From: Moritella sp. 5
GTDB taxonomy: Bacteria; Pseudomonadota; Gammaproteobacteria; Enterobacterales; Moritellaceae
Assembly: GCF_018219455.1 (NCBI RefSeq)
Contig: NZ_CP056122.1
Location: 248,001-312,000, forward strand
Length of the DNA stretch: 64,000 nucleotides
Direction: 5' to 3'
Shown: positions 55,967-64,000 of the stretch, one piece after another
Layout: each line of letters starts with the position of its first letter
Numbering within the stretch: position 1 is the first letter of the stretch
The notes under the pieces: generated by a model
Seen by the model: only the letters and a program-made list of their open reading frames with translations
What the model was told of the DNA's origin: nothing
Database searches by the model: none
Translations under genes and position numbers: made by a program

Positions 55967-58546
55967 GTGTTAGAAGCTTATCGTAAACATGTCGAAGAAC
56001 GTGCCGCTGATGGGGTTGTACCTAAACCTCTTGATGCTGAACAAGTTGCTGCTCTAGTTGAATTGGTGAAAAGCCCAATTGCTGGCGAAGAAGAAGTTAT
56101 TTTAGATCTTTTAACCAATCGCGTACCACCAGGTGTGGATGAAGCTGCTTATGTAAAAGCTGGATTTTTAACTGCGATTGTTAAAGGCGAAGCGACATCA
56201 CCGATCTTATCTGCAGAACGTGCGACTGAACTACTTGGCACGATGCAAGGTGGTTACAACATAGAAACATTGGTTGAATTACTGGATGTTGATGCACTTG
56301 CTCCAATTGCTGCAAAAGCCTTATCTCACACACTATTAATGTTCGATGCTTTCTATACTGTTGAAGAAAAAGCAAAAGCGGGTAATAAATTCGCACAACA
56401 AGTATTACAGTCTTGGGCAGATGCAGAATGGTTCTTAAGCAAACCAGAAGTTGCTGAGAAACTGACTGTTACCGTATTTAAAGTACCTGGCGAAACGAAT
56501 ACCGATGATTTATCTCCTGCACCAGATGCATGGTCTCGCCCAGATATCCCACTACACGCACTTGCTATGCTTAAGAATGAGCGTGAAGGTGTTGCTGCAA
56601 ATTCACTACAAGCAATTGAAGAACTAAAAGAAAAAGGTCATCAAGTTGCTTACGTTGGTGACGTTGTTGGTACTGGTTCTTCACGCAAATCAGCAACTAA
56701 CTCTGTGTTATGGTGCATGGGTGATGATATCCCATTCGTACCGAACAAACGTGGTGGTGGTATTTGTATCGGTTCTAAAATCGCGCCTATTTTCTTCAAT
56801 ACAATGGAAGATTCAGGTGCACTACCACTCGAATTTGATGTAACTAGCTTAAATACTGGCGACGTTATTGATATTTACCCATATGAAGGTGTTGTTAAAG
56901 CTCACGAAACTGGCGCAGAGATCACTGAATTTAAGATCAAAACAGATGTAATTCTTGATGAAGTACGTGCTGGTGGCCGTATCCCACTTATTATTGGTCG
57001 CGGTCTAACGACGCGTGCACGTACAGCGCTAGGTCTAGATGATTCAACGGTATTCCGTTTACCAGAAGATGTTGCTGAATCAACGAAAGGCTATACCCTA
57101 GCACAGAAAATGGTTGGTAAAGCATGTGGGGTTGCAGGCGTACGTCCTAACCAATATTGTGAACCAAAAATGACAACTGTTGGTTCTCAAGATACTACGG
57201 GTCCGATGACACGTGATGAGCTAAAAGATTTAGCTTGTCTTGGTTTCTCTGCTGATTTAGTTATGCAGTCTTTCTGTCATACAGCCGCTTATCCGAAACC
57301 TGTAGATGTGCAAACGCATCATACACTACCTGATTTTATCCGTAATCGTGCGGGTGTTTCTTTACGTCCAGGTGATGGTGTTATTCACTCATGGTTAAAC
57401 CGTATGTTATTACCAGATACAGTTGGTACTGGTGGTGATTCACATACACGTTTCCCATTAGGTATTTCTTTCCCTGCTGGTTCTGGTCTTGTTGCATTTG
57501 CAGCAGCAACTGGTGTTATGCCATTGGATATGCCTGAATCTATTTTAGTACGCTTTAAAGGTGAACTACAACCTGGTATCACACTACGTGATCTAGTTAA
57601 TGCTATCCCTTACTATGCTATTCAACAAGGGCTACTGACTGTTGAGAAAGCTGGTAAAATCAATGCGTTCTCTGGTCGTGTACTTGAAATTGAAGGTCTA
57701 CCAGAGCTGAAAGTTGAGCAAGCATTCGAATTATCAGATGCATCAGCAGAGCGTTCTGCTGCAGGTTGTTCAATCAAGCTTAATGAAGCGCCAATCATTG
57801 AATATCTAGAGTCTAACATCGTGATGTTAAACTGGATGATTGCTGAAGGTTATGGCGATCCGAAGACGATTGCTCGCCGTGTAGCTGAAATGAAAGCATG
57901 GATCGCAGATCCACAATTACTTGAAGCTGACGCGGATGCAGAATACGCTGAGATCATCGAAATCGATTTAGCTGACGTTAAAGAGCCTATCCTAGCTTGT
58001 CCAAACGACCCAGATGACGTTAAATTATTAACAGATGTTGCTGGTGTTGAAATTGACGAAGTATTTGTTGGTTCATGTATGACTAACATCGGGCACTTCC
58101 GTGCAGCTGGTAAACTACTTGAGAAATTCAGTGGTACTTTACCAACACGTATGTGGGTAACACCACCAACGCGTATGGATGCCGCACAATTAAGTGATGA
58201 AGGTTACTACTCAATCTTCGGTAAAGCGGGCGCTCGTACAGAAATGCCTGGTTGTTCACTGTGTATGGGTAACCAAGCACGTGTAGGCGATAATACGACG
58301 GTTGTTTCTACTTCAACACGTAACTTCCCGAACCGTTTAGGTAATGGCGCTAACGTTTACCTCAGTTCTGCTGAAGTTGCTGCAGTAGCGGCGATTAAAG
58401 GTAAGATCCCAACAGTTGCAGAGTACATGGAACTGGCTTCTGAAATTGATGCAACAGCAGCGGATACATACCGTTACTTAAATTTCGATCAAATTGCTTC
58501 TTACATTGAGAAAGCGAACGAAGTGATTGTTCAAGAAGCAGTATAA
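55967..58546 (+). CDS. acnB: Aconitate hydratase B (bifunctional with 2-methylisocitrate dehydratase)
   Basis: AcnB interconverts citrate and isocitrate in the TCA cycle and, in E. coli, binds mRNA when it loses its cluster. The start is GTG, with AGAGGAA 7 bases upstream. At 859 aa it is almost collinear with E. coli AcnB (865). The [4Fe-4S] cysteines are Cys704 ([10 protein letters not shown]), Cys763 and Cys766 (PGCSLCMGN). The AcnB-type domain order, with the swivel domain near the N-terminus ([10 protein letters not shown] to RGLTTRAR), is evident. A strong terminator follows. Confidence 0.98.
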   Translation: MLEAYRKHVEERAADGVVPKPLDAEQVAALVELVKSPIAGEEEVILDLLTNRVPPGVDEAAYVKAGFLTAIVKGEATSPILSAERATELLGTMQGGYNIETLVELLDVDALAPIAAKALSHTLLMFDAFYTVEEKAKAGNKFAQQVLQSWADAEWFLSKPEVAEKLTVTVFKVPGETNTDDLSPAPDAWSRPDIPLHALAMLKNEREGVAANSLQAIEELKEKGHQVAYVGDVVGTGSSRKSATNSVLWCMGDDIPFVPNKRGGGICIGSKIAPIFFNTMEDSGALPLEFDVTSLNTGDVIDIYPYEGVVKAHETGAEITEFKIKTDVILDEVRAGGRIPLIIGRGLTTRARTALGLDDSTVFRLPEDVAESTKGYTLAQKMVGKACGVAGVRPNQYCEPKMTTVGSQDTTGPMTRDELKDLACLGFSADLVMQSFCHTAAYPKPVDVQTHHTLPDFIRNRAGVSLRPGDGVIHSWLNRMLLPDTVGTGGDSHTRFPLGISFPAGSGLVAFAAATGVMPLDMPESILVRFKGELQPGITLRDLVNAIPYYAIQQGLLTVEKAGKINAFSGRVLEIEGLPELKVEQAFELSDASAERSAAGCSIKLNEAPIIEYLESNIVMLNWMIAEGYGDPKTIARRVAEMKAWIADPQLLEADADAEYAEIIEIDLADVKEPILACPNDPDDVKLLTDVAGVEIDEVFVGSCMTNIGHFRAAGKLLEKFSGTLPTRMWVTPPTRMDAAQLSDEGYYSIFGKAGARTEMPGCSLCMGNQARVGDNTTVVSTSTRNFPNRLGNGANVYLSSAEVAAVAAIKGKIPTVAEYMELASEIDATAADTYRYLNFDQIASYIEKANEVIVQEAV

Positions 58547-58608
58547 TTAACGCGTAGCATCCTTGGTGCTGAACTGTTAATTAAACAGAAATAGATAAAA
58601 TAATAATG

Positions 58609-58640
58609 AAACGGCTCCCTCGATAGGGAGCCGTTTTTGT
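58609..58640 (+). terminator. intrinsic terminator of acnB
   Basis: AAACGGCTCCCT (58609-58620) and AGGGAGCCGTTT (58625-58636) form a perfect 12-bp stem with loop CGAT, followed by T residues. Confidence 0.95.
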
Positions 58641-58714
58641 TTCTGTTGTTTTTTGTTACACTCCAGCGCTGAACAGCTATTATATTTATTAACTAATAAG
58701 AAGCAGGCATAACC

Positions 58715-59086
58715 GTGGATTTTGAATTTCGAAAAGATACCCTTACAGATACATACCGCGTCATCATATCAATGGAACAGACGGCACTAGGTAGTTGGAT
58801 CCAAGGCACTTTAGGCACGGATAAGGCCACTATTGCGTTGATTCAAGCGGAAGTTGATTTATTAAAAGCACGTAAAAAACAAGAGTACCGTTTAGTTGGT
58901 GATGAGATGACATTAACCATGACGCAAGAAGATGTCTGTGCTTGTATGAATTCGGAGTTAATTGATACTGGCGAAGAGCTAGATGACGATATGAATTTTT
59001 ATGATGCGGAAACTGTGGCAGTTTGTGGCTTGGAGGATTTTGAGATCATACTCCAAGCCTGGTTAGAATTCTTTAGTCAGCGTTAA
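58715..59086 (+). CDS. yacL: UPF0231 family protein YacL
   Basis: YacL is a small conserved gammaproteobacterial protein of unknown function. It has 123 aa (120 in E. coli), is acidic, and has no membrane segment or signal. The family end is recognisable: DDDMNFYDAETVAVCGLEDF, then a helical tail. The start is GTG at 58715, with a weak GCAGG upstream. It follows acnB, as in E. coli (acnB-yacL). Its last 4 bases overlap the convergent UPF0126 gene. Confidence 0.9.
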   Translation: MDFEFRKDTLTDTYRVIISMEQTALGSWIQGTLGTDKATIALIQAEVDLLKARKKQEYRLVGDEMTLTMTQEDVCACMNSELIDTGEELDDDMNFYDAETVAVCGLEDFEIILQAWLEFFSQR

Positions 59087-59700
59087 TCCCACTCTTCCGA
59101 TGTGTAGCTAAATGTTGGTAATGACCATTTCCAATAAATAGCACACAAGCGCAGTGACACACCGAGGCAGAAGGCCACAATAAGATTGATATTGTGGTCA
59201 ATACCAAACGTTTCTAAGCCCAGATAAAGTACCGCGACTAATAATGAGATACCCGCATAGATCTCTTTACAGAATACCACTGGGGTACGATTACAGAGTA
59301 GATCGCGTATTACCCCGCCACAAATACCCGTTATCATACCCGCCATAATAATCACGGTTGGGTGATAACCGAGTTTCATCGCTACATTACAACCAATAAT
59401 GGTAAATGCTATCAAGCCTACCGCATCAAGTACTAAGAATAAACGGCGTAAATGATTCATGTGTTTAGCTATCAGAATAGTAAACAAACCTGCACATATG
59501 GTGATATAGACATAGTGGGGATGTTGGGTCCAAGATATTGGAAAATTACCCAATAACAGATCACGCACTGTACCACCACCAAGCGCAGTAACAAATGCGA
59601 TAACAGCCACGCCGAAGATGTCCATATTACGGCGACCCGCCATCAATGCACCCGACATCGCTTCGGCAGTTATCGCGATTAAATAGATATAAGTTAGCAT
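59083..59700 (-). CDS. yadS: UPF0126 / TRIC-like membrane protein YadS
   Basis: This 205-residue inner-membrane protein of the UPF0126 family has seven predicted membrane segments in two repeats of three plus one. Each repeat carries a Gly-rich kinked motif: ALGGGTVRDLLLGNFP (about 39-54) and GICGGVIRDLLCNRTP (about 124-139). The fold is shared with TRIC cation channels, and some members have been described as glycine transporters, so the substrate here is uncertain. The symbol is by similarity and length (207 aa in E. coli YadS). It is convergent with yacL with a 4-base overlap. Confidence 0.85.
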   Translation of the reverse strand: MLTYIYLIAITAEAMSGALMAGRRNMDIFGVAVIAFVTALGGGTVRDLLLGNFPISWTQHPHYVYITICAGLFTILIAKHMNHLRRLFLVLDAVGLIAFTIIGCNVAMKLGYHPTVIIMAGMITGICGGVIRDLLCNRTPVVFCKEIYAGISLLVAVLYLGLETFGIDHNINLIVAFCLGVSLRLCAIYWKWSLPTFSYTSEEWD

Positions 59701-59904
59701 TATTGCGAACCCTTTAAGTTAACGAAATTTGGGGGGAGATATCCATTTAAAATATGCTTAGCTCCTTACAAGTTGGCGATCCTATACATAAACATTTTTA
59801 TGGTCAACCTAAACTGAATTTGAGGTCAGGATTTTACTTCGACTTAGATTGTAAACTCTGTAATGCGGGATTAAATTTGTTGTAACACTTACAAAGGTTG
59901 CATA

Positions 59905-59928
59905 AATGGGTTAGACTTCTGGATGGCT
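59905..59928 (+). promoter_or_regulatory. candidate MetJ boxes upstream of metA
   Basis: AGACTTCT (59913-59920) matches 7 of 8 bases of the met box AGACGTCT, and the next 8 bases GGATGGCT match 5 of 8. MetJ binds tandem 8-mers. The site lies 26-50 bases before metA, where repression would act. The presence of MetJ in this organism is assumed. Confidence 0.45.
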
Positions 59929-59953
59929 AATGTATTACTTAAGGATGGGAATA

Positions 59954-60865
59954 ATGCCGATTAGAATTAAAGACGGGCTACCGGCTGCGGAAATATTAGG
60001 TAATGAAAATATTTTTGTGATGCTAGAGTCACGAGCAACGAAGCAAGAAATTAGACCGCTGCAGGTTGTTGTTCTTAACCTTATGCCGAAGAAAATTGAG
60101 ACTGAAAATCAAATTCTACGGTTATTATCAAATACGCCACTGCAAGTAAATGTAGAGTTATTGCGGATTGATTATCGTGCCTCTAAGAATACCCCCCAAG
60201 AACATATTGATGAGTTCTATCACGACTTTGAACGTATTCGTCATAATAATTACGATGGTTTGATCATCACGGGTGCGCCATTAGGCTTAGTCGGTCATGA
60301 TGAAGTTGTGTATTGGCCACAAATCGAAGAGATCATTAACTGGTCGAAAACCCACGTGGTATCCACCCTGTTCTTATGCTGGGCTGCGCAAGCGGCATTA
60401 AAAGTCTTGCATGGTATTGATAAAAAAGTCCATGAGAATAAATTTTCTGGTGTCTATCCACAGCAAACATTCCACCGCCATAATCCATTAGTACGCGGGT
60501 TTGATGATGAATTTTCCGTACCGATGTCGCGTTATGCCAACTTTTCTGAAGAGATGTTTGCAGGTACAGACCTTAATATCTTAGCGGCGAATGATGAAAC
60601 GGGTGTGTATTTAGCCGCATCAAAAGATTTCCGTCAGGTATTTGTAACTGGTCATCCAGAATACAGCGCAGATACTTTACACCAAGAATATATGCGTGAT
60701 ATTGCCGAAGGCGTTGAGGCCGGAGTACCGGCGAATTACTATGAAGGTAATGATGCTGAAAATGCCCCTCGTGTTACTTGGCGTAGTCATGGTAATCTGC
60801 TCTATAGCAACTGGTTAAACTATTATGTTTATCAACAAACGCCATATGACTTAAATGATCTATAA
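59954..60865 (+). CDS. metA: Homoserine O-acyltransferase MetA (succinyl-type expected)
   Basis: MetA acylates homoserine, the first committed step of methionine synthesis. I chose the ATG at 59954 ([11 protein letters not shown], the family start) over the frame start at 59930. An AAGGATGGGA site precedes it, and 303 aa results (309 in E. coli). Cys142 (in [11 protein letters not shown]) is the nucleophile, and the His in VTGHPEYS completes the catalytic pair. Succinyl versus acetyl specificity depends on one active-site residue, which I did not try to assign. The first step (metA) and last step (metH) of the pathway are adjacent here. Confidence 0.96.
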   Translation: MPIRIKDGLPAAEILGNENIFVMLESRATKQEIRPLQVVVLNLMPKKIETENQILRLLSNTPLQVNVELLRIDYRASKNTPQEHIDEFYHDFERIRHNNYDGLIITGAPLGLVGHDEVVYWPQIEEIINWSKTHVVSTLFLCWAAQAALKVLHGIDKKVHENKFSGVYPQQTFHRHNPLVRGFDDEFSVPMSRYANFSEEMFAGTDLNILAANDETGVYLAASKDFRQVFVTGHPEYSADTLHQEYMRDIAEGVEAGVPANYYEGNDAENAPRVTWRSHGNLLYSNWLNYYVYQQTPYDLNDL

Positions 60866-60880
60866 ATGCAATGATCTATA
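60855..60880 (+). repeat. short tandem duplication across the metA stop
   Basis: AATGATCTATA occurs at 60855-60865, ending in the metA stop region, and again about 15 bases later at 60870-60880. It looks like a small tandem duplication. Confidence 0.5.
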
Positions 60881-60949
60881 GACGTTAGAGATTAGTATCA
60901 AATAATAAGACTCAGGACTGGGTCTGCAGTAAATTAAACGAGGGATCTT

Positions 60950-63900
60950 GTGGCTACTATAAAAAATAAACAGCAATTGGAACAGCAATTAAAAAAACGT
61001 ATCATGCTTATCGATGGCGGCATGGGTACGATGATCCAAGACTATAAATTAGAAGAAGTAGATTACCGTGGTGAACGCTTTGCTGACTGGCATTGCGACG
61101 TCAAAGGTAACAATGATTTATTGGTATTAAGTAAGCCACAGCTCATTGCAGACATTCATAAAGAGTACCTCGATGCAGGTGCCGATATTCTTGAAACCAA
61201 TACATTTAATGCCACTACTATCGCGATGGCTGATTATGATATGGAATCATTATCGGCAGAGATTAACCGTGAAGCGGCACGTATCGCACGTCAAGCTGCC
61301 GATGAAAAAACCGCAGAAAACCCAGACCGTCCCCGTTTTGTTGCTGGAGTATTAGGCCCAACAAACCGTACTTGTTCTATTTCTCCTGACGTAAACGATC
61401 CCGCTTTCCGTAATACTTCATTTGACCTTATGGTTGAAGCGTATATCGAATCAACCAAAGCCTTAATCGAAGGCGGTTCTGACTTTATTCTGATCGAAAC
61501 TATCTTTGATACCTTGAACGCTAAAGCTGCGGTTTTTGCGGTGAAAACAGTATACGAAGAACTCGGTTACGAATTACCTATTATGATCTCAGGTACCATT
61601 ACCGATGCCTCGGGTCGTACATTGACGGGACAAACCACAGAAGCATTTTATAATTCATTGCGCCATGCAGAGCCGATCACCTTTGGTCTTAACTGTGCAT
61701 TAGGGCCAGATGAATTACGCCAATATGTCGGCGAACTCTCACGCATTTCAGAAAGCTATGTGACTGCGCATCCCAATGCCGGTTTACCGAATGCGTTTGG
61801 TGAGTATGACCTTAACCCGGAAGACATGGCTGAGCATATTAAGGAATGGGCTGAATCTGGTTTCTTAAATATGGTTGGCGGTTGTTGTGGTACCACACCA
61901 GAACATATTAAAGCTATGGCTGATGCGGTTGAAGGTATTAAGCCACGTCAATTACCTGAAATCGAAATTGCTTGCCGTTTAAGTGGTTTAGAGCCATTAA
62001 CAATTTCTAAAGAAAGCCTGTTTGTTAACGTTGGTGAACGTACTAATGTAACCGGTTCTGCCCGTTTTAAACGTCTGATCAAAGAAGAAAATTATGACGA
62101 AGCACTACATGTTGCTCAGCAGCAAGTAGAGTCTGGCGCACAAATCATCGATATCAACATGGATGAAGGTATGCTGGATTCGTTGCATTGTATGCAGCGA
62201 TTTTTAAACCTAGTTGCGTCAGAACCAGAAATATCGAAAGTGCCAATCATGATTGACTCCTCGAAGTGGGAGATCCTTGAAGCGGGTCTGAAATGCGTTC
62301 AGGGTAAAGCGATTGTTAACTCTATTTCATTGAAAGAGGGTGAAGATAACTTCCGCCGCCAAGCAACATTAATCCGCCGCTATGGTGCTGCGATGATCGT
62401 CATGGCTTTTGATGAAGATGGCCAAGCGGATACTCAAGAGCGTAAATTCCAAATTTGTAAGCGTTCTTACGATATCTTGGTGCACGAATTAAATTACCCG
62501 CCAGAAGATATCATCTTCGATCCAAATATTTTTGCTGTTGCAACGGGTATTGAAGAGCATAATAACTATGCGGTTGATTTCATCGAAGCCGTTAAAGACA
62601 TTAAACGTGAGTTACCCCATGCCATGATTTCTGGTGGTGTCTCTAACGTATCTTTCTCGTTCCGTGGTAACAATCCATTACGTGAAGCAATTCATGCTGT
62701 GTTCTTGTACTACTGTATCCGTGAAGGTATGGATATGGGTATTGTGAATGCAGGACAGTTAGCCATTTATGATGATCTGCCGAAAGAGCTGTTGGATGCT
62801 GTTGAGGATGTGATCCTTAACCGTACTCCTGAAGGTACGGAAGCGTTGTTAGATATTGCTGATAAATACCGTGATTCAGGTGTTGAAGTGGAAGCTGAAA
62901 CGCAAGAGTGGCGTACTTTTGAGGTTAATAAACGCTTAGAACATGCATTAGTCAAAGGTATCACTGAGTTTATCGAAGAAGATACTGAAGAAGCTCGTCA
63001 ACAAGCAACGCTGCCATTAGAAGTGATTGAAGGTCCGTTAATGGACGGTATGAATACCGTTGGTGATTTGTTTGGTGCCGGTAAAATGTTCTTACCTCAG
63101 GTGGTTAAATCTGCCCGCGTAATGAAACGTGCAGTATCTTATTTAAATCCCTACATCGAAGCGTCAAAACAAAAAGGTTCTTCAAACGGTAAGATTTTAT
63201 TAGCCACGGTAAAAGGCGATGTGCATGATATCGGTAAAAATATTGTAGGCGTTGTACTGCAGTGTAATAACTATGAGATCGTCGATATGGGCGTCATGGT
63301 ATCTTGTGATGATATTTTGAAAAAAGCAGTGGAAGAAAACTGCGACATTATTGGCTTATCAGGACTGATCACGCCGTCACTAGATGAAATGGTGCATGTT
63401 GCTAAAGAATGTAAACGTAAAGGTTTAAAACTACCTATTCTTATTGGTGGCGCGACAACATCGAAAGCCCATACCGCGGTTAAAATTGAACAAAACTACG
63501 ATGAGCCGGTGATTTATGTATCCAATGCCTCACGTGCAGTCGGTGTGGTATCGGCATTGTTGTCTGAAACTAAAAAGCCTGAATTGGTTGCGCGTATGGC
63601 CAAAGAATACGAAGTTGCGCGTGAACAGCATGCTCGTAAACGTCCGCGCAGTGCACCGGTGACACTTGATGTTGCACGTGCTAACAAAGCGCCGATTGAT
63701 TGGGTTAACTACACACCGCCAGTACCGAAAACACTCGGTGTACAAAAATATATTAACTACTCAATTGCAGAGTTACGAAAATATATCGATTGGACGCCAT
63801 TCTTCATGACCTGGACGCTGGCGGGTAAATACCCTCGAATCCTGACTGATGAAGTCGTGGGTGAGCAAGCGCAAAGTTTGTTTAATGATGCCAACGATAT

Positions 63901-64000
63901 GCTTGATCGTTTGCAAGAATCAAATGAAGTGGGTGTTAATGGCGTGATTGGTTTATTCCCTGCAAACACAGTGAACGATGACACCATTGAAGTGTATACC
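60950..64000 (+). CDS. metH: Cobalamin-dependent methionine synthase MetH (3' end outside window)
   Basis: MetH transfers a methyl group from methyltetrahydrofolate to homocysteine via cobalamin. The start is a GTG with GAGGGA 5 bases upstream. 1017 codons are in the window, and the frame is still open at the last base. Modules in order: homocysteine domain (about 1-330) with zinc cysteines Cys249, Cys312 and Cys313; pterin domain (about 355-620, starting [16 protein letters not shown]); cap and cobalamin domain with His759 in [11 protein letters not shown], the cobalt ligand; and the start of the reactivation (S-adenosylmethionine) domain from about 900. About 210 residues are missing beyond the window. 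Confidence 0.97.
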   Translation, partial: MATIKNKQQLEQQLKKRIMLIDGGMGTMIQDYKLEEVDYRGERFADWHCDVKGNNDLLVLSKPQLIADIHKEYLDAGADILETNTFNATTIAMADYDMESLSAEINREAARIARQAADEKTAENPDRPRFVAGVLGPTNRTCSISPDVNDPAFRNTSFDLMVEAYIESTKALIEGGSDFILIETIFDTLNAKAAVFAVKTVYEELGYELPIMISGTITDASGRTLTGQTTEAFYNSLRHAEPITFGLNCALGPDELRQYVGELSRISESYVTAHPNAGLPNAFGEYDLNPEDMAEHIKEWAESGFLNMVGGCCGTTPEHIKAMADAVEGIKPRQLPEIEIACRLSGLEPLTISKESLFVNVGERTNVTGSARFKRLIKEENYDEALHVAQQQVESGAQIIDINMDEGMLDSLHCMQRFLNLVASEPEISKVPIMIDSSKWEILEAGLKCVQGKAIVNSISLKEGEDNFRRQATLIRRYGAAMIVMAFDEDGQADTQERKFQICKRSYDILVHELNYPPEDIIFDPNIFAVATGIEEHNNYAVDFIEAVKDIKRELPHAMISGGVSNVSFSFRGNNPLREAIHAVFLYYCIREGMDMGIVNAGQLAIYDDLPKELLDAVEDVILNRTPEGTEALLDIADKYRDSGVEVEAETQEWRTFEVNKRLEHALVKGITEFIEEDTEEARQQATLPLEVIEGPLMDGMNTVGDLFGAGKMFLPQVVKSARVMKRAVSYLNPYIEASKQKGSSNGKILLATVKGDVHDIGKNIVGVVLQCNNYEIVDMGVMVSCDDILKKAVEENCDIIGLSGLITPSLDEMVHVAKECKRKGLKLPILIGGATTSKAHTAVKIEQNYDEPVIYVSNASRAVGVVSALLSETKKPELVARMAKEYEVAREQHARKRPRSAPVTLDVARANKAPIDWVNYTPPVPKTLGVQKYINYSIAELRKYIDWTPFFMTWTLAGKYPRILTDEVVGEQAQSLFNDANDMLDRLQESNEVGVNGVIGLFPANTVNDDTIEVYT

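Overview
The window is a stretch of core chromosome from a marine gammaproteobacterium. It is AT-rich (roughly 40% G+C by eye), and its gene order is that of the Vibrio/Shewanella/Moritella group. The protein sequences look most like Moritella or a close relative; that is inference, since no search was run. There is no prophage, insertion sequence, integron, CRISPR array, tRNA or rRNA. The only non-coding RNA gene I can support is rnpB. No clearly novel multi-gene system is visible. The interest lies in small features: regulatory sites, missing family members, and one broken or frameshifted gene of unknown function.

Layout. (1) 1-9.7 kb: degQ and zapG (minus strand), then zapE, coaA, rplM-rpsI, the cytochrome bc1 operon petABC and sspA-sspB (plus strand). 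(2) 9.8-13.2 kb, minus strand: the envelope/replication operon lpoA-yraN-diaA-dolP. (3) 13.3-15.1 kb: rsmI, rnpB, and a small unknown minus-strand gene whose frame appears to be shifted. (4) 15.4-32.9 kb: the division and cell wall (dcw) cluster rsmH-ftsL-ftsI-murE-murF-mraY-murD-ftsW-murG-murC-ddl-ftsQ-ftsA-ftsZ, then lpxC. The usual first gene, mraZ, is not here. (5) 33-37.3 kb: an M23 peptidase gene, secA and mutT. (6) 37.3-44.3 kb, minus strand: yacG-coaE-pilD-pilC-pilB-pilA, then nadC and a membrane-anchored retropepsin-like protease; zapD, usually between coaE and yacG, is missing. (7) 44.5-53.2 kb, plus strand: ampD-ampE, then pdhR-aceE-aceF-lpdA with a perfect PdhR operator. (8) 53.4-58.5 kb: a two-part patatin/beta-barrel (type Vd) protein and acnB. 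(9) 58.7-64 kb: yacL, a UPF0126 membrane protein, metA, and metH running off the window end.

How the genes work together. Regions 4 and 2 cover peptidoglycan precursor synthesis (murC-G, ddl, mraY), septal polymerisation (ftsW, ftsI), division assembly (ftsZAQL) and outer-membrane control of PBP1A (lpoA). ampD-ampE belong to recycling of the same wall. pdhR-aceEF-lpdA feed acetyl-CoA to the TCA cycle, where acnB acts, and petABC passes electrons onward. metA and metH are the first and last steps of methionine synthesis. Several start sites were moved inward on ribosome-binding-site and family-length evidence (zapG, sspA, lpoA, murD, ddl, lpxC, pdhR, metA).
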